A stretch of 64,000 nt of DNA from Synechococcus sp. UW69 (GCF_900474185.1 NZ_UCNW01000008.1:186001-250000); one strand, 5' to 3'. Shown: positions 31,263 to 45,015, counted from the stretch's first letter. The notes: generated by a model from the letters alone, not told the origin. A program made the numbers and translations.

Positions 31263-32160
31263 CCTCGGCGCTCTCCGCGTCTACACGACAGCGGATGGAA
31301 GCTTCAGCCTGCACAGTGATCATTTTGGAGAGGCTTTTCACAACTCCGCGGGAGCTCTGAACGAGGCCCGAGCCAAGTTCGTCCAGCCTGCGGAGCTGCA
31401 GCGCTTCCGCAACGGCCATGCCCTAAAAATCCTGGATGTGTGCCTGGGGCTTGGGTACAACACGGCCGCCGTGCTGGAGGCCCTGCCGACGGCAGAACCC
31501 GTCGTTCAATGGTGGGGACTGGAACTGGACCGACGGCCCTTGGAACAGGCCCTGGACCAGACGAGCTTCCACTCCCTTTGGCCAGCGCCTGTGCTGGCCA
31601 AGCTTGAAGCCATCCGCGATCAGGGCGGCTGGCAGGAGAACAACAGCCGCGGGATTCAGCTCTGGGGGGATGCCCGTTCGATGCTCGAGGAGATTCCTGA
31701 GGGTGTTCGCTTCGATCTGATCCTTCTGGACGCCTTCTCCCCCCAGCGCTGCCCGGAACTGTGGAGCGAGGAATTCCTAGGAGCCCTGGCGCGACGCCTG
31801 GAGCCGCAGGGGCGGCTACTGACCTACAGCCGTTCTGCAGCGGTGCGGGCCAGCCTGAAGCGAGCAGGCTTGCGTTTGTTTTCACTGCTTCCAGCCCCGG
31901 GCGAGGGGGCGGGCTGGAGCAGCGGCACGCTGGCCACGCCACCGGACTCCGCCTGTCCGCAGGACGGACCCGGTTGGCGCCCCCTGTCGGCCATGGAGTG
32001 GGAACACCTGCAGACGCGGGCGGCCGTGCCGTTCCGCGATCCCCATGGCAATGCCACGGCTGATGCCATCCTTGAGCGACGCCGTGATGAACAGGAGCAT
32101 TGCGGCTATGAACCCACCAATGCCTGGCAAAGGCGCTGGCGCGGGGACAGGCCGTCCTGA
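31243..32160 (+). CDS. MnmC-like SAM-dependent methyltransferase (methyltransferase domain only)
   Basis: The conserved protein begins near [20 protein letters not shown], so I use the TTG at 31243 (305 residues). The longer frame from 31153 runs through aroA. The SAM site is [17 protein letters not shown], then [15 protein letters not shown] and [21 protein letters not shown], which match the MnmC N-terminal (DUF752) domain that finishes the 5-methylaminomethyl group at U34 of tRNA. The oxidoreductase domain of MnmC is absent. Confidence 0.82.
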   Translation: MSGSAADLGALRVYTTADGSFSLHSDHFGEAFHNSAGALNEARAKFVQPAELQRFRNGHALKILDVCLGLGYNTAAVLEALPTAEPVVQWWGLELDRRPLEQALDQTSFHSLWPAPVLAKLEAIRDQGGWQENNSRGIQLWGDARSMLEEIPEGVRFDLILLDAFSPQRCPELWSEEFLGALARRLEPQGRLLTYSRSAAVRASLKRAGLRLFSLLPAPGEGAGWSSGTLATPPDSACPQDGPGWRPLSAMEWEHLQTRAAVPFRDPHGNATADAILERRRDEQEHCGYEPTNAWQRRWRGDRPS

Positions 32161-32196
32161 GCCCGGTAGATTCCGCCCGTCTTCCCCCTGCTCCGC

Positions 32197-33549
32197 ATGC
32201 TCGCCGTAGCCGTTCTGGCCGCTGGAAAAGGCACCCGCATGAAGAGCGCACTCCCCAAAGTGCTCCAACCCCTGGCGGGAGCCACCCTGGTGGAACGGGT
32301 GCTCGCCAGTGCCCGCAACCTGCAACCGGAACGGCGGCTGCTGATCGTGGGACATCAAGCGGAACGGGTGGAGCAGCAGCTTGCCCCGCTCGGAGCCCTG
32401 GAATTTGTCCTGCAGCAGCCCCAGAACGGCACGGGCCATGCCGTTCAGCAACTGATTCCCTCGCTGGAGAGCTTCGAAGGCGAACTTCTCGTGCTCAATG
32501 GCGACGTGCCACTGCTGAGAAGTGAAACAGTTGAGGCTTTGGTGCAGCACCACCGGACCAGTGGTGCCGATGTCACTCTGCTCACGGCAAGGCTCGCTGA
32601 TCCCACCGGTTACGGGCGTGTGTTCGCGGATCCCGACGGACGGGTGAGCGGCATCATTGAGCATCGCGATTGCACCGACGAGCAACGCACCAACAACCTC
32701 ACCAACGCGGGCATCTACTGCTTCAACTGGAGGGCATTGGCCAACGTTCTGCCAAAGCTCAGCACCGACAACGATCAGGGGGAGCTTTACCTCACCGACA
32801 CGGTGGCGATGCTGGCGAAGGCCATGCACCTGGAAGTGGCTGACGCCGATGAAGTAAACGGCATCAACAACCGACGGCAACTGGCCCAGTGCGAGGCCCT
32901 GCTGCAACAGCGGCTGCGCAACCACTGGATGGACGAAGGCGTCACCTTCATTGATCCCGAAAGTTGCACCCTGAGTGAAGGCTGCAGCTTTGGCCAGGAC
33001 GTGGTGATCGAACCGCAGACTCACTTCCGCGGTGACTGCGTGATTGGCGACAACTGCCGGATTGGCCCGGGCAGCCTGGTGGAGAACGCGTCTCTTGGGG
33101 CCAACGTCAACGTGGTGCACTCGGTGGTGCGGGAGGCCAACGTGGGCAACGATGTCGCCATCGGCCCCTTTGCCCACCTCAGGCCGGCCGCGGACGTCGG
33201 CGATGGCTGCCGAATCGGCAACTTCGTCGAGGTGAAGAAAAGCCAGCTAGGTGCTGGCACCAAGGTGAACCACCTCAGCTACATCGGTGACGCCAATCTC
33301 GGGGACAACGTCAACGTGGGCGCCGGCACGATCACCGCCAACTACGACGGGGTGAACAAGCACCGCACCGTGATCGGCAGCAACAGCAAAACGGGTGCCA
33401 ATTCCGTGCTGGTGGCCCCCGTCAACGTCGGGGAACAAGCCACCATCGGCGCCGGATCAACGATCACCAAGGATGTGGCCGATGGAGCACTGGCGATTGG
33501 ACGCGCCCGCCAGATGACCAAGGAGGGCTGGGCCGAACGAAAGGTTTAG
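32197..33549 (+). CDS. glmU: Bifunctional N-acetylglucosamine-1-phosphate uridylyltransferase / glucosamine-1-phosphate acetyltransferase
   Basis: The 450 residues hold an N-terminal nucleotidyltransferase domain ([37 protein letters not shown]) and a C-terminal left-handed beta helix of hexapeptide repeats ([37 protein letters not shown]). It makes UDP-GlcNAc for peptidoglycan and lipopolysaccharide. It converges with murF on the other strand. Confidence 0.98.
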   Translation: MLAVAVLAAGKGTRMKSALPKVLQPLAGATLVERVLASARNLQPERRLLIVGHQAERVEQQLAPLGALEFVLQQPQNGTGHAVQQLIPSLESFEGELLVLNGDVPLLRSETVEALVQHHRTSGADVTLLTARLADPTGYGRVFADPDGRVSGIIEHRDCTDEQRTNNLTNAGIYCFNWRALANVLPKLSTDNDQGELYLTDTVAMLAKAMHLEVADADEVNGINNRRQLAQCEALLQQRLRNHWMDEGVTFIDPESCTLSEGCSFGQDVVIEPQTHFRGDCVIGDNCRIGPGSLVENASLGANVNVVHSVVREANVGNDVAIGPFAHLRPAADVGDGCRIGNFVEVKKSQLGAGTKVNHLSYIGDANLGDNVNVGAGTITANYDGVNKHRTVIGSNSKTGANSVLVAPVNVGEQATIGAGSTITKDVADGALAIGRARQMTKEGWAERKV

Positions 33550-33559
33550 AACAGCTCTC

Positions 33560-34920
33560 TTACAGCCGTGGCAACAGCGGAATCAACCGCTCCAGGGCAA
33601 CGCCTCGGCTGGCCTTCAGCAGGAGCACATCTCCGGAGGTCAGCCAGGCCGAGAGGGGAGCTGCTGCTGCTTCCGGGCTAGACACCAGCTGAAGATTGGG
33701 CAGCGATGCCGCCACCTCAGCCATCGCCGCCCCCTCCGCACCAGCATCCACAAGCACTAGGCCGTCCAACCCATGCTGAACGGCACGGGCCGCGACCTCA
33801 CGATGTAACTCGAGGCTGCGTTCCCCAAGTTCCAACATGGTTCCCAGCACGGCAAAACGACGCCCCGGTTGAGCAGCCAACAGGTCAAGGGCCGCTAGAA
33901 CCGCCTCGGGCGAAGCGTTGTAGGTCTCATCCAGGAGAGTCAACCCACCCTGTTGCAGGCGGCGGTTGCGCCCGCCAGGCACCATCACCTGCATCCCCGG
34001 CAACGCCTTGCGGGATACACCCAGCTGATCGGCTACAGCCACGGCCAGCAGCAGATTTCGGGCGTTGTGGCGCCCCTCAAGCTGTAGTGGGAGACGATCA
34101 CCATCGATCAGCAACTGATTCCCATCAATGGCACCGATCAGATCGGCATCAGCCAGATCAGCATCGACCTGGGGATCGTCGACAAGGCGAACCCGCAACA
34201 CGCGGCCGGACCAAACCGCTGCCAGGGCTCTCTCCAGCAGAGGATCACCGGCGGGAATCACCACGGTTCCCTTCGGATGAAGCCCAGCGGTGATTTCACA
34301 CTTTGCGGCCGCAATCGCCTCGCGACTGCCGAGACGACCAATGTGGGCCGTTCCGATGTTGGTAATCACCGCCAGATCGGGCTCCGTGCAACGGGAGAGA
34401 CGTTCAATCTCCCCAGGCCCTCGCATGCCCATCTCAATCACCAGGGCACGGTGATCAACATCGGCCTTCAACACCGTGAGTGGCACACCCACGTCGTTGT
34501 TGTTGTTGCCTTCACTGGCCTGAATCGGCCCCAGCGGTGCCAATGCCGCCCGTATCAATTCCCTCGTTGTGGTTTTGCCCGCCGAGCCTGTGACAGCCAC
34601 CAGGGGTTGAGCCAGGGAACGGCGATGCAGCAAGGCCAACTGCTGATAGGCCAGGAGTGTGTCGTCGACCCGCCAATGCAGCAGATTCGGCGGCAGCGGC
34701 TGAGCCCAGCTGCGGTTCACAACAGCGGCCTGACCCTCCCGTTCAGGGAGTTGATCGAGGAAGTGATGGCCATCAAAACGCTCACCAACCAGGGGGACAA
34801 AGAAATCACCCACCTGGAGCTGACGGCTGTCGGTACAGACTCGTCCCAAGGCGGTATCGGGTTCAAACGTACCGCCCTCAGGTGTTCCCCAGGCATCGAT
34901 CAGCTGACGCAGCGTCAGGG

Positions 34921-34924
<4 letters not shown>
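33560..34924 (-). CDS. murF: UDP-N-acetylmuramoyl-tripeptide--D-alanyl-D-alanine ligase
   Basis: The 454-residue Mur ligase shows the P-loop VTGSAGKTTTRELI, the substrate segments EGNNNNDVGVP and VIEMGMRGPGEI, and the late LLDETYNASPEAVLAAL. It adds D-Ala-D-Ala to the muramyl tripeptide. The start overlaps the upstream gene stop by 4 bp, so it is the last gene of a coupled minus-strand run. Confidence 0.97.
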
Positions 34925-37265
<2,341 letters not shown>

Positions 37266-37281
37266 TTACGAATCTGTTACG

Positions 37282-37827
37282 TCAGGGGAGCACTGTCACC
37301 TGAGTTCCAAGCGACACCTGGCGATACAGGGCACTCACATCCTCGTTGTAAAGCCGCACACAGCCATGGGAAACGGCCCGTCCCACCGTCCAACGGTGGG
37401 GGGTGCCATGGAAGCCCGTGGTGGTGCATCCCTTGATCGTGATCCAGGCCTCTCCGTCATGGGCATCACGGCCCATGCAGTCACGATGGAAGGCGATCCA
37501 GTGGCTCCCCAAAGGATTGTCTGGCCCCTGCTCCTCAACGCGCTCGCCAGTGACTGGATGGACCCACACCGGATTTGGGATCTTCTGCAGCACTTCAAAA
37601 CGGCCGGAGGGGGTCTCCCAACCAGGCATGCCGATGGCCACAGGGAAGGCGTTGCGCAAGTTGCCGTTATCGAGCAAGAACACACGGCGACGGCCGCGCA
37701 GCATCACGACATGGCGATTGGATTGCCCACGCAAATCCTGAGGGAGTGACGCCAGGCCAGCCGGGACTGAATCCATGGCGGCCGCCTGAAGCAGAGGCAG
37801 CGGATCCGGCAGAGGAAGAGGCAGCAT
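37282..37827 (-). CDS. L,D-transpeptidase (YkuD domain)
   Basis: The catalytic motif HGTPHRWTVGRAVSHGCVRLYNEDV carries the His and the Cys of the YkuD active site near the C-terminus of a 181-residue protein. It forms 3-3 cross-links in peptidoglycan or attaches proteins to it. The N-terminus (LPLPDPLPLLQAAAMDSVPAGLA) is only weakly signal-like. It lies 5 bp after menB and 55 bp before glgA. Confidence 0.9.
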   Translation of the reverse strand: MLPLPLPDPLPLLQAAAMDSVPAGLASLPQDLRGQSNRHVVMLRGRRRVFLLDNGNLRNAFPVAIGMPGWETPSGRFEVLQKIPNPVWVHPVTGERVEEQGPDNPLGSHWIAFHRDCMGRDAHDGEAWITIKGCTTTGFHGTPHRWTVGRAVSHGCVRLYNEDVSALYRQVSLGTQVTVLP

Positions 37828-37832
37828 GCCCG

Positions 37833-38702
37833 TCAGGGTAACCAGCCTGTTTCTGAAAAATCCGGCGGCCTCTTCTCAAGAAAGGCATTGCGCCCCTCCT
37901 TGGCTTCATCAGTTCGATAGAAGAGATGGGTGGCATTGCCGGCCAACTCCTGCAGCCCGGCGAGGCCGTCGGTTTCGGCATTGAAGGCGGCCTTGAGGCA
38001 ACGGATGGCCGTGGGGCTGTGCTGCAGCACCTCCCGGGCCCAACGCACCCCCTCCGCCTCCAGCTGATCCAACGGCACCACGGCATTAACAAGCCCCATC
38101 TCCAGAGCCTCCTTGGCGCCATAGCGTCGGCAGAGAAACCAGATTTCACGGGCCTTGCGCTGACCAACCACCCGCGCCAGGTAGCCCGCACCAAAGCCGC
38201 CGTCGAAACTGCCGACCTTGGGTCCGGTCTGGCCAAACACGGCGTTGTCGGCGGCCAAGCTGAGGTCGCAGAGCAAATGCAGCACCTGGCCACCGCCCAT
38301 GGCGTAGCCAGCCACCAGAGCGATCACCACCTTGGGCAGGCTCCGGATGATGCGCTGCAGATCCAGCACGTTCAGACGCGGCAGGCCGTCCTCGCCGACA
38401 TAGCCGCCGTCACCGCGAACACTCTGATCACCGCCGGAACAGAAGGCATAACCACCATCAGGGGCCGGGCCCACGCCGGTGAACAGCACCACACCGATGT
38501 CACGGTCATCCCGGATGCGCGTGAAGGCATCACAGAGCTCCATCACCGTCTGCGGGCGGAAGGCGTTGCGCTTGGCGGGGCGGTTGATGGCCACGCGAGC
38601 CAGGCCGTCTGCGCAACGGTCCACAAGGATGTCCTGGTAACTGCCCCACGGAGTCCATTGCGCGGTTGGCGCACCGGGGAGCACCTGACGCATGTCACTC
38701 AT
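37833..38702 (-). CDS. menB: 1,4-dihydroxy-2-naphthoyl-CoA synthase
   Basis: The 289-residue crotonase-fold enzyme has the MenB landmarks [39 protein letters not shown], and [17 protein letters not shown]. It closes the second ring of the naphthoquinone for phylloquinone, the photosystem I cofactor. It follows menD after 5 bp, forming a men operon. Confidence 0.97.
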   Translation of the reverse strand: MSDMRQVLPGAPTAQWTPWGSYQDILVDRCADGLARVAINRPAKRNAFRPQTVMELCDAFTRIRDDRDIGVVLFTGVGPAPDGGYAFCSGGDQSVRGDGGYVGEDGLPRLNVLDLQRIIRSLPKVVIALVAGYAMGGGQVLHLLCDLSLAADNAVFGQTGPKVGSFDGGFGAGYLARVVGQRKAREIWFLCRRYGAKEALEMGLVNAVVPLDQLEAEGVRWAREVLQHSPTAIRCLKAAFNAETDGLAGLQELAGNATHLFYRTDEAKEGRNAFLEKRPPDFSETGWLP

Positions 38703-38707
38703 CGGGT

Positions 38708-40393
38708 TCAGAGCTCGGTGCTTTCATTCTGAGCAGCGGCGCGCAGCTGCTGACGCAAGGCGGCATCACGACCACGGTCGGTGCACAGCCGCAACAACAC
38801 CGGTCGCTTCTGCGACAACCCCCATGCCAAGGCCTCCTGGAGGTCATCCAGACAGGCCACCTGGCGCCCAGGGACCCCATGGGCTGCCGCCAAGGCCAGG
38901 GGATCCACCTGCTGGGGCATGGCGAAGAGTGATTCGAAGCCCGGTGTGGCAATGGGCAGCTGCTGAAAAATGCCACCACCGCCGTTATCGATCAGCAGCA
39001 CCAGCAGTGGAGGTGGGGTTGCTGCAGAGGAGCCATGCAACCAGCCGTTGCTGTCGTGCAGCAACGCAAGATCACCGGTCACCAGAGCCAGCGGGCCAAG
39101 ATTCACCGCCAGGCCCATGGCAAGGGACAAGGTGCCATCAATGCCGGAAGCTCCGCGGAAACTGAAGCAACGGTGGCTGCTGCTGGCAGGGCCGCTCCAG
39201 GTCAACCAGTCACGCACCGGTGAGCTGGCGGCCAACATCACCGGCAACTGACCTGGCAGCAGCTTGGGAAGCCAGTAGGCCAGGGCGGGTTCGTTGACCG
39301 CGCCGCTCAAGGGCAGCTGGGCCTCGATCCACGGCGAGAGATCATTTCTCCCCGCCGATGGCTTCTGCGTTGCGTCCGGGTCAGGGTGTTGGGCCATCCA
39401 GGCAGCCATGCCTCCAGACCACTGGCTGGCGCACCGCAGCGGATCAAGGGGCCTTGGATCTCCTTCCGTGATCAACAGCTGTGGGCCCTGATGGCGCTGA
39501 AGCCAGGCCTCCAGCCGCCGGCTGGCGGGCATCGGCCCAAGCCGCAACACCTGAGCGTTCTCAGGCAAGGCCAGCTCATCCAACTGCAGCTCCCAATGCT
39601 CGATGCGGTTGGGGCACTCGGCGGCAAGGGCGGCGAGCGGATCCGCCAGCACAGGCCAGCCGCTGACGTTCAACCAACGACGCACAGCTTGTTGGTAGGG
39701 CGCCAAAGCAGGCGAAAGTCCACGCCAAGGCCCGGCAATCACGACCCCAGGGCGCTCAGGATCAAGGCGAGGCGGAGGCGCAATCTCGGGCGAAAGCTCA
39801 GGGCAAGCCGTGGGTAAACAGGCACCCGAGACGAGCTGTTGTTGCTGCTCGAGAGTGGTGTGCAGCGGCTCCTCGAAGGGCAGGTTGAGCTGCACAGGGC
39901 CCGGTGGGCCACTGCCTGCCCCCTGGACTTTTTGCCAGGCCTGAACCGCCAGGGCGTTGAGGGCTTCGTTGGTCTGCGCATGAACACCTTCTGCCGCTCC
40001 ACTGCCGACCCAGCGGCAGGCCGCGAGGAGGAAAGATTCCTGATTAACGGTCTGGTTGGCGCCGCAGTTTTTGAGCCGGGCGGGGCGATCCGCCGTGAGC
40101 AGCAGCAAAGGCTGACAGGAACGGTCCGCCTCCACCGCAGCGGGCAGCAGGTTGGCCACCGCGGTGCCGGAGGTGGTGACCACCGCCACGGCACGTCCAT
40201 GGGCGGTCGCCATGCCGAGAGCCAGAAACGCGGCCGACCGCTCATCGATGGCCGTGACCAACTGCAGCTTCTCCTGGGACGCCAACACTCCCGCCGCTGT
40301 TGCCAGGGGGCCGGACCGGCTGCCAGGGCAGAGCACCAGCTGCTTCAGCCCCTGGAGGCACAACGCCTCAAGCAAGGTGAGCGCGGCCTGCAA
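38708..40393 (-). CDS. menD: SEPHCHC synthase, thiamine-diphosphate dependent
   Basis: The 561 residues match Men[18 protein letters not shown] at the N-terminus, [13 protein letters not shown], and a C-terminal thiamine-binding region ([13 protein letters not shown], then [18 protein letters not shown]). It performs the first committed step of phylloquinone synthesis. The TTG at 40393 cuts just inside the usual [13 protein letters not shown] segment, so the true start may be a non-ATG codon up to about 21 bp upstream. It diverges from lepB. Confidence 0.95.
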   Translation of the reverse strand: MQAALTLLEALCLQGLKQLVLCPGSRSGPLATAAGVLASQEKLQLVTAIDERSAAFLALGMATAHGRAVAVVTTSGTAVANLLPAAVEADRSCQPLLLLTADRPARLKNCGANQTVNQESFLLAACRWVGSGAAEGVHAQTNEALNALAVQAWQKVQGAGSGPPGPVQLNLPFEEPLHTTLEQQQQLVSGACLPTACPELSPEIAPPPRLDPERPGVVIAGPWRGLSPALAPYQQAVRRWLNVSGWPVLADPLAALAAECPNRIEHWELQLDELALPENAQVLRLGPMPASRRLEAWLQRHQGPQLLITEGDPRPLDPLRCASQWSGGMAAWMAQHPDPDATQKPSAGRNDLSPWIEAQLPLSGAVNEPALAYWLPKLLPGQLPVMLAASSPVRDWLTWSGPASSSHRCFSFRGASGIDGTLSLAMGLAVNLGPLALVTGDLALLHDSNGWLHGSSAATPPPLLVLLIDNGGGGIFQQLPIATPGFESLFAMPQQVDPLALAAAHGVPGRQVACLDDLQEALAWGLSQKRPVLLRLCTDRGRDAALRQQLRAAAQNESTEL

Positions 40394-40450
40394 ATTGGTG
40401 CGGGCGGTGGACAGTGCAGCAGGCCAGGCTGGTGTGATCTTCGGTCAACG

Positions 40451-41041
40451 ATGACCCAACCCACGACACCCGCTCCAGGGGACGACAGCAAGGGCTTCTG
40501 GCGCAATCTGATTCTCTGGGCCCTGCTGGCCCTGCTGCTGCGCTGGTTTGTGGTGGAACCGCGGTGGATTCCCTCCGGCTCGATGCTGCCCACCCTGCAA
40601 CTGCAGGACCGCATCCTGGTGGAGAAAGTCAGGCCACGCCTGGCTCGCAGCCGCCACGGCCATCTGCACCGGGGCGATGTGGTGGTGTTCGCTCCGCCGG
40701 AGCAGCTCGTGGCCGCTGGCTATGACGCATCCGCAGCGCTGATCAAACGGGTGGTGGGCCTGCCTGGCGATCAGCTGGAAGTACGCGACGGGACCCTGAT
40801 TCGCAATGGATCACCGCTGGTGGAGCCCTGGCTGAGGGAAGCGATCGATTACGACATGGCTCCGATCACCGTGCCGGCGGATCAACTGTGGGTCATGGGT
40901 GACAACCGCAATGCCAGCCTTGATTCCCATCTCTGGGGATCACTCCCAGAAACCAATGTGCTGGGCACGGCGGTTTGGCGGTATTGGCCGCTGCAGAGGT
41001 TCGGTCCGATACGGATCCCCGACACCAGCGCTGGCGGTTGA
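40451..41041 (+). CDS. lepB: Signal peptidase I
   Basis: From the ATG at 40451 (MTQPTTPAPGDDSKGFW) the enzyme is 196 residues with one N-terminal membrane anchor (LILWALLALLLRWFVV). The catalytic Ser lies in PSGSMLPTL and the catalytic Lys in LIKRVVGLPGD, and the late MGDNRNASLDSHLWG box is canonical. It cleaves signal peptides of exported proteins. The longer 39839 frame lies opposite menD and is an artefact. Confidence 0.96.
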   Translation: MTQPTTPAPGDDSKGFWRNLILWALLALLLRWFVVEPRWIPSGSMLPTLQLQDRILVEKVRPRLARSRHGHLHRGDVVVFAPPEQLVAAGYDASAALIKRVVGLPGDQLEVRDGTLIRNGSPLVEPWLREAIDYDMAPITVPADQLWVMGDNRNASLDSHLWGSLPETNVLGTAVWRYWPLQRFGPIRIPDTSAGG

Positions 41042-41089
41042 GACCGAGGGCTTGCGTTAGTGTCAGGGCCGTGATGTACATCACAGAGA

Positions 41090-41443
41090 ATGTTTAACCC
41101 CGAGTTTCTGACAACTGACAGCAGTGACGGTCAAGCGGGGAACAGCCTGATCCAGTACTTGCAGGAGCAATCGCCAGACACTTTGCAGCGGGTCGCCAAA
41201 TCAGCAAGCAACGATATTCAAGACATCATTCGCCATAACGTTCAGGGGCTGCTGGGAATGCTCCCTGGCGAGCACTTTGAGGTGAAAGTGACAGCCAACC
41301 GCGACAACCTCGCCAACATGTTGGCCTCAGCGATGATGACTGGGTATTTCCTGCGCCAAATGGAACAGCGCAAGGAGCTGGAAGAAACGCTGTTCGCTGA
41401 TGAACAGATGGCGATCGAGCCGGAAGACGAGCTCAAGCTTTGA
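41090..41443 (+). CDS. DUF760 protein
   Basis: This 117-residue soluble protein matches the DUF760 pattern: SLIQYLQEQSPDTLQRVAKSAS, IIRHNVQGLLGMLPGEHFEVKV and NLANMLASAMMTGYFLRQMEQR. The family occurs in cyanobacteria and chloroplasts and relates to regulators of plastid protein turnover in plants. The bacterial role is unknown. The 3' end overlaps the opposing DUF4336 gene by 11 bp. Confidence 0.85.
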   Translation: MFNPEFLTTDSSDGQAGNSLIQYLQEQSPDTLQRVAKSASNDIQDIIRHNVQGLLGMLPGEHFEVKVTANRDNLANMLASAMMTGYFLRQMEQRKELEETLFADEQMAIEPEDELKL

Positions 41444-42629
41444 TCACGGGCTGATCAGGCACGACGCCCAGATCCAGCAAACGCTGATCAATGGATCCAA
41501 GAAATTCCCAGTTCTCTGAACTGGGGGCCCAGTCCCGCTGTTGCAATGACGTGAGCAGTTGTTCAACGGTTTCGGGCGTGAATGTGACTGGCGCGCTGTA
41601 GTGGGCCGGCACCAGCCAGCGCAACTCAGCCAGGCCACCCAGCTCGTGCAACCAACGCAGAAGTGCGGCCTGTGCCCTAGGCAACACCAACCGCTCGAGC
41701 ACCGGGGCCACCTGCAGCCTTGGGGCTTCGCTGCCCATCAAGCCATCGGCTGCAGCCTGCCAACCCGGCAGCCAGCGGAAGGGATACAGACCGAAGTGAG
41801 CCCGCAGAGAGCGAAGCCCTGGCTTGAAGGCGTCCCGCAGCAGCTCCGGAAGAGAAGGAACCTCCAGCGGTTCCGGTCTCAGATAGGAGGCAAAGAGAAC
41901 CAATCGGGCCCAGCCGCGGCGGCGGGCCTCTGCCGAATCGGTGAGAGGCTCATCTCCGCGTTCACGGGCATGGAACAACAGCGGCGTTGGGTCGAGATCG
42001 AACAAGGCCGGGGGGTCAGCACTGATGCCCACCAGGGCGTCGGTCACCAACAGAGCTCCTGACGGGCGATGGAAACAGGACACTTCCTGGAAGCGACCGA
42101 CGCCAAGGTCGAGCGGTCCCAACGACAACCACTCACAAACATCGCCATGGGGGAGACCATCGTCGAACAACACCTTGGTGCGGCCTGCCGGAACGCCCAG
42201 CCAGGCCAGGGGCAACTGCACCGGAAAGCTCCACTGGCCCGGACACACCCACACCTCCGCATCAGGGAAGGCGCGTGCCAAGGGGCCTAGGGGAAGCTTG
42301 TGCTCCAAACCAGACGCGGTGGGCAGCACGATCGAGCGCACCGGACCGTGCTGTTGTTCAAGGCCGGCGATGGCTTGGCGGACCTCTCCGGTGGGCGGCA
42401 AGGGGTTCACCAACATCAAGCCACCGGGCACCTTGGCCACGGTGAGCCGCACGGGCACCGCCACGTAATACACGCCTTGAAGCTGCTCAAGGCTCCAGAG
42501 CTGGCCTGGGATCAGCTCCCTGAACACAGTGCGACGGCGGCCATAGGGGTAGAGGGGCAGCAGCGGCCAGAAACCCCAGCGCTGATCCGCAGGATTCACA
42601 CCAGCTCCAGCCACCACGCTCCCCATCAA
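41433..42629 (-). CDS. DUF4336 protein (metallo-hydrolase-like)
   Basis: The 398-residue protein has the DUF4336 order: N-terminal ADQRWGFWPLLPLYPYGRRRTVFRE, then a beta-lactamase-fold-like core (GLMLVNPLPPTGEVRQAI, IVLPTASGLEHKLPLG, LLVTDALVGI) and the late LVPAHYSAP. It may be a metal-dependent hydrolase, but the classical HxHxDH metal motif is not evident. Its first about 25 codons are part of repeat A, duplicated at 50.14 kb. It sits just before the chrA end. Confidence 0.75.
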   Translation of the reverse strand: MMGSVVAGAGVNPADQRWGFWPLLPLYPYGRRRTVFRELIPGQLWSLEQLQGVYYVAVPVRLTVAKVPGGLMLVNPLPPTGEVRQAIAGLEQQHGPVRSIVLPTASGLEHKLPLGPLARAFPDAEVWVCPGQWSFPVQLPLAWLGVPAGRTKVLFDDGLPHGDVCEWLSLGPLDLGVGRFQEVSCFHRPSGALLVTDALVGISADPPALFDLDPTPLLFHARERGDEPLTDSAEARRRGWARLVLFASYLRPEPLEVPSLPELLRDAFKPGLRSLRAHFGLYPFRWLPGWQAAADGLMGSEAPRLQVAPVLERLVLPRAQAALLRWLHELGGLAELRWLVPAHYSAPVTFTPETVEQLLTSLQQRDWAPSSENWEFLGSIDQRLLDLGVVPDQPVIKA

Positions 42630-42690
42630 TGCAGTGATTCTGCAGAGGAATCGATCAGGCCAGGGTCAAACCACCCACCGCGGCGCAAAA
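42556..42690. repeat. Direct repeat copy A (junction of DUF4336 and chrA genes)
   Basis: These 135 bp match 50140-50274 without gaps and with about four mismatches. The copy covers the first codons of the DUF4336 gene, the 25-bp spacer, and the last codons of chrA, all still functional here. Copy B is in non-coding DNA, so A is probably the parental copy. Confidence 0.93.
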
Positions 42691-43851
42691 CAGGACCACC
42701 CGCCACGCCGGTTGCCGCCAGCTCACCAACAGCACAAACGCCACCAAGGCCAGGCTGAACTCAGCTCCGCCGCGGATGCCTGTTTGCCAGACGGGTTGAA
42801 ACAACGCCGCCAGCAGAATGCCCACCACCGATGCATTGATGCCCAGCAAGGCTCGACGCATTGGAGCCAAACGGCCCAAGTCACTCCAGAAGGGCAAGAG
42901 CCCGCCAATCAACAAGAACGATGGGAAAAAGAGAGTAATGAGCGCCATCACAGAACCGGCGATGCCCTGAAGCCCAGGCTGCAGATCAAAGCCAAGAAAG
43001 GCCGCGAAGCTGAACATCGGCCCTGGCACCGCCTGGGCGGCGCCGTACCCCGCCAGAAACTGCTGCAGGTCGATCCAACCGTTGGGCACCAGCGCTTGCT
43101 CCAACAGGGGAAGCACCACATGGCCACCGCCGAACACCAAGGCACCCGTGCGCAGGAATCCACTGAGCTGCTGCACCAGCAGCGGCCTCGCCTCAGCGGA
43201 CAGCCAGGGGAGAGCCACCAACAGCAGAGCTGCACAGGCAAGCAACCCCAGCGCCACCGAGCGCCGCAGCGGAACCATGAGACGTTCAGGCGCCAATGGC
43301 TCCAGCTCAGGTGGCGGCAGAGCACACAACCCCACCAACCCACCGAGCAGTAAGGCCAACAGCTGAGCCCAGACACGAGGCACCAACAGCACCAGCACGG
43401 CTGCCCCCACCATCAAGCTGGCCCGCTGCCGATCGGGGGCCAGTTTGCGCTGCAGGCCCAGAACGGCTTGGGCCACCACGGCCACAGCCGCCACCATCAA
43501 GCCATGCACCCAGCCCCCGTCGATCCAGGTGGGATGGGCTAAGAGCAGCGACGCCGCCAGCACCATCAACACGGCGGAGGGCAAGGTGAACCCCGCCCAG
43601 GCCGCCAGACCGCCAAGCCAACCGGCCCGCATCATCCCCAGACCCATGCCCACCTGGGAACTCGAGGGTCCAGGCAACAGTTGACAGAGCCCAACCAGAT
43701 CGGCGTAGGCCTCAGCGGTGATCCAACGCTCCCGCTGCACAAAACGCTCGTGAAAGTAACCGAGGTGCGCCACGGGGCCTCCGAAGGACGTCAGCCCCAA
43801 CACGAAGAACTGAACAAACACCTGCAGCGGCCTGGGCATCAAGCTGCCCAT
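42655..43851 (-). CDS. chrA: Chromate transporter family protein
   Basis: The 398-residue protein is a two-half CHR protein. The N-half has FVQFFVLGLTSFGGPVAHLGYF and the C-half repeats the pattern in QLSGFLRTGALVFGGGHVVLPLLEQ, each followed by a QAVPGP/LPGPS-like segment (LLPGPSSSQVGMGLGMM and AAQAVPGPMFSFAAFLG). About ten membrane helices are visible. It may export chromate or import/export a related oxyanion such as sulfate. Its start is 2 bp from the ACR3 stop, so the pair is likely cotranscribed. Confidence 0.88.
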   Translation of the reverse strand: MGSLMPRPLQVFVQFFVLGLTSFGGPVAHLGYFHERFVQRERWITAEAYADLVGLCQLLPGPSSSQVGMGLGMMRAGWLGGLAAWAGFTLPSAVLMVLAASLLLAHPTWIDGGWVHGLMVAAVAVVAQAVLGLQRKLAPDRQRASLMVGAAVLVLLVPRVWAQLLALLLGGLVGLCALPPPELEPLAPERLMVPLRRSVALGLLACAALLLVALPWLSAEARPLLVQQLSGFLRTGALVFGGGHVVLPLLEQALVPNGWIDLQQFLAGYGAAQAVPGPMFSFAAFLGFDLQPGLQGIAGSVMALITLFFPSFLLIGGLLPFWSDLGRLAPMRRALLGINASVVGILLAALFQPVWQTGIRGGAEFSLALVAFVLLVSWRQPAWRVVLFCAAVGGLTLA

Positions 43852-43852
43852 C

Positions 43853-44863
43853 TCAGGCAGGGAACAGGCGTCGGTTCCGATTGGCAATCGCCACCAAGGA
43901 GAGCATCACCGGAACCTCCACCAGCACACCAACAACCGTGGCTAAAGCCGCCCCGGAGTTCAAACCGAACAGGCTGATTGCCACCGCAACCGCCAACTCA
44001 AAAAAGTTGGACGCGCCGATCATGGCCCCAGGTGCCGCAATTGATCGCGGTTGGCCTGCTGAGCGCATCCAAAACGCTGTGATCCAGAAGATCAGATAGG
44101 CCTGGAGGATCAGGGGAATGGCGATCAAGACGATGGCCAGCGGATTGGCAAGGATCGCCTGGGCCTGGACCATGAACAGCAGCAACACGGTGGCGATCAA
44201 GGCGCCAATCGCTAAGGGCTTGAGCCGCGTCTCCAACCGCTCAATTCGGCGAGAACTTCGCAAACTCACCCGCGTCAACCACCCGGCCACCAGGGGAACC
44301 ACGACGAACAAACCCACTGCTGTGAGCATCGTGTTCCAAGGCACCAGCACATCCGAGACCCCCAGCAGAAGCGCCGCAATCGGCGCGAAAGCAAACACCA
44401 TGATCACGTCGTTCAGCGCGACCTGCACCAGGGTGTAATTGGGATCGCCATCGCTGAGGCGACTCCACACAAACACCATCGCCGTACAAGGCGCGACCCC
44501 GAGAAGAATCATCCCGGCCACATACTCCTGGCCAACAGCTGCCGGGATCCAGGCGGAAAACACACCACGGATGAACAGCCAGGCAAGGGCTGTCATGGTG
44601 AGCGGCTTGATCAGCCAGTTCACGACAGCCGTCACCAACAGCCCCCGTGGCTGCTGGCGAATCGCTCCGATGGAGGAAAAATCGACCGCCAACATCATTG
44701 GAAAAATCATTCCCCAGATCAGCACCGCGATCGGCAGATTGATCCCCACGACCTCCAACGCCGCGATTCCACCCGCCAGATCGGGGAACAACGCTCCAAG
44801 ACCAACCCCAGCCACGATCGCCAGGGCGATCCAGAGAGAGAGGTAGCGCTCAAAAAGGCCCAT
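43853..44863 (-). CDS. acr3: Arsenite efflux transporter, ACR3 family
   Basis: From the ATG at 44863 ([16 protein letters not shown]) the 336-residue protein has about ten membrane helices and the ACR3 signatures [17 protein letters not shown], containing the conserved Cys, and [20 protein letters not shown] with its conserved Glu. It exports arsenite with proton antiport. It is cotranscribed with chrA and divergent from the phosphite operon. No arsenate reductase or ArsR gene is next to it. Confidence 0.92.
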   Translation of the reverse strand: MGLFERYLSLWIALAIVAGVGLGALFPDLAGGIAALEVVGINLPIAVLIWGMIFPMMLAVDFSSIGAIRQQPRGLLVTAVVNWLIKPLTMTALAWLFIRGVFSAWIPAAVGQEYVAGMILLGVAPCTAMVFVWSRLSDGDPNYTLVQVALNDVIMVFAFAPIAALLLGVSDVLVPWNTMLTAVGLFVVVPLVAGWLTRVSLRSSRRIERLETRLKPLAIGALIATVLLLFMVQAQAILANPLAIVLIAIPLILQAYLIFWITAFWMRSAGQPRSIAAPGAMIGASNFFELAVAVAISLFGLNSGAALATVVGVLVEVPVMLSLVAIANRNRRLFPA

Positions 44864-45015
44864 TAATCCATCAAGGGATCTTGATGGAATGAGCCTATAG
44901 CGACGAAGTCCCCGCTCAAAAGCGAAGCAGCAAAAGAAGCCGAAGATTATCAAAGCGATAAGATCAGACCAAAAGACTTATTATTTGGGCACTGATAAGC
45001 AGGTCGCAATCAATC

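Noticed and set aside
31882-33177. A 431-residue open frame on the minus strand
   Set aside because: It is antisense to glmU and the mnmC-like gene. The composition is His/Val-rich in the way typical of antisense frames.
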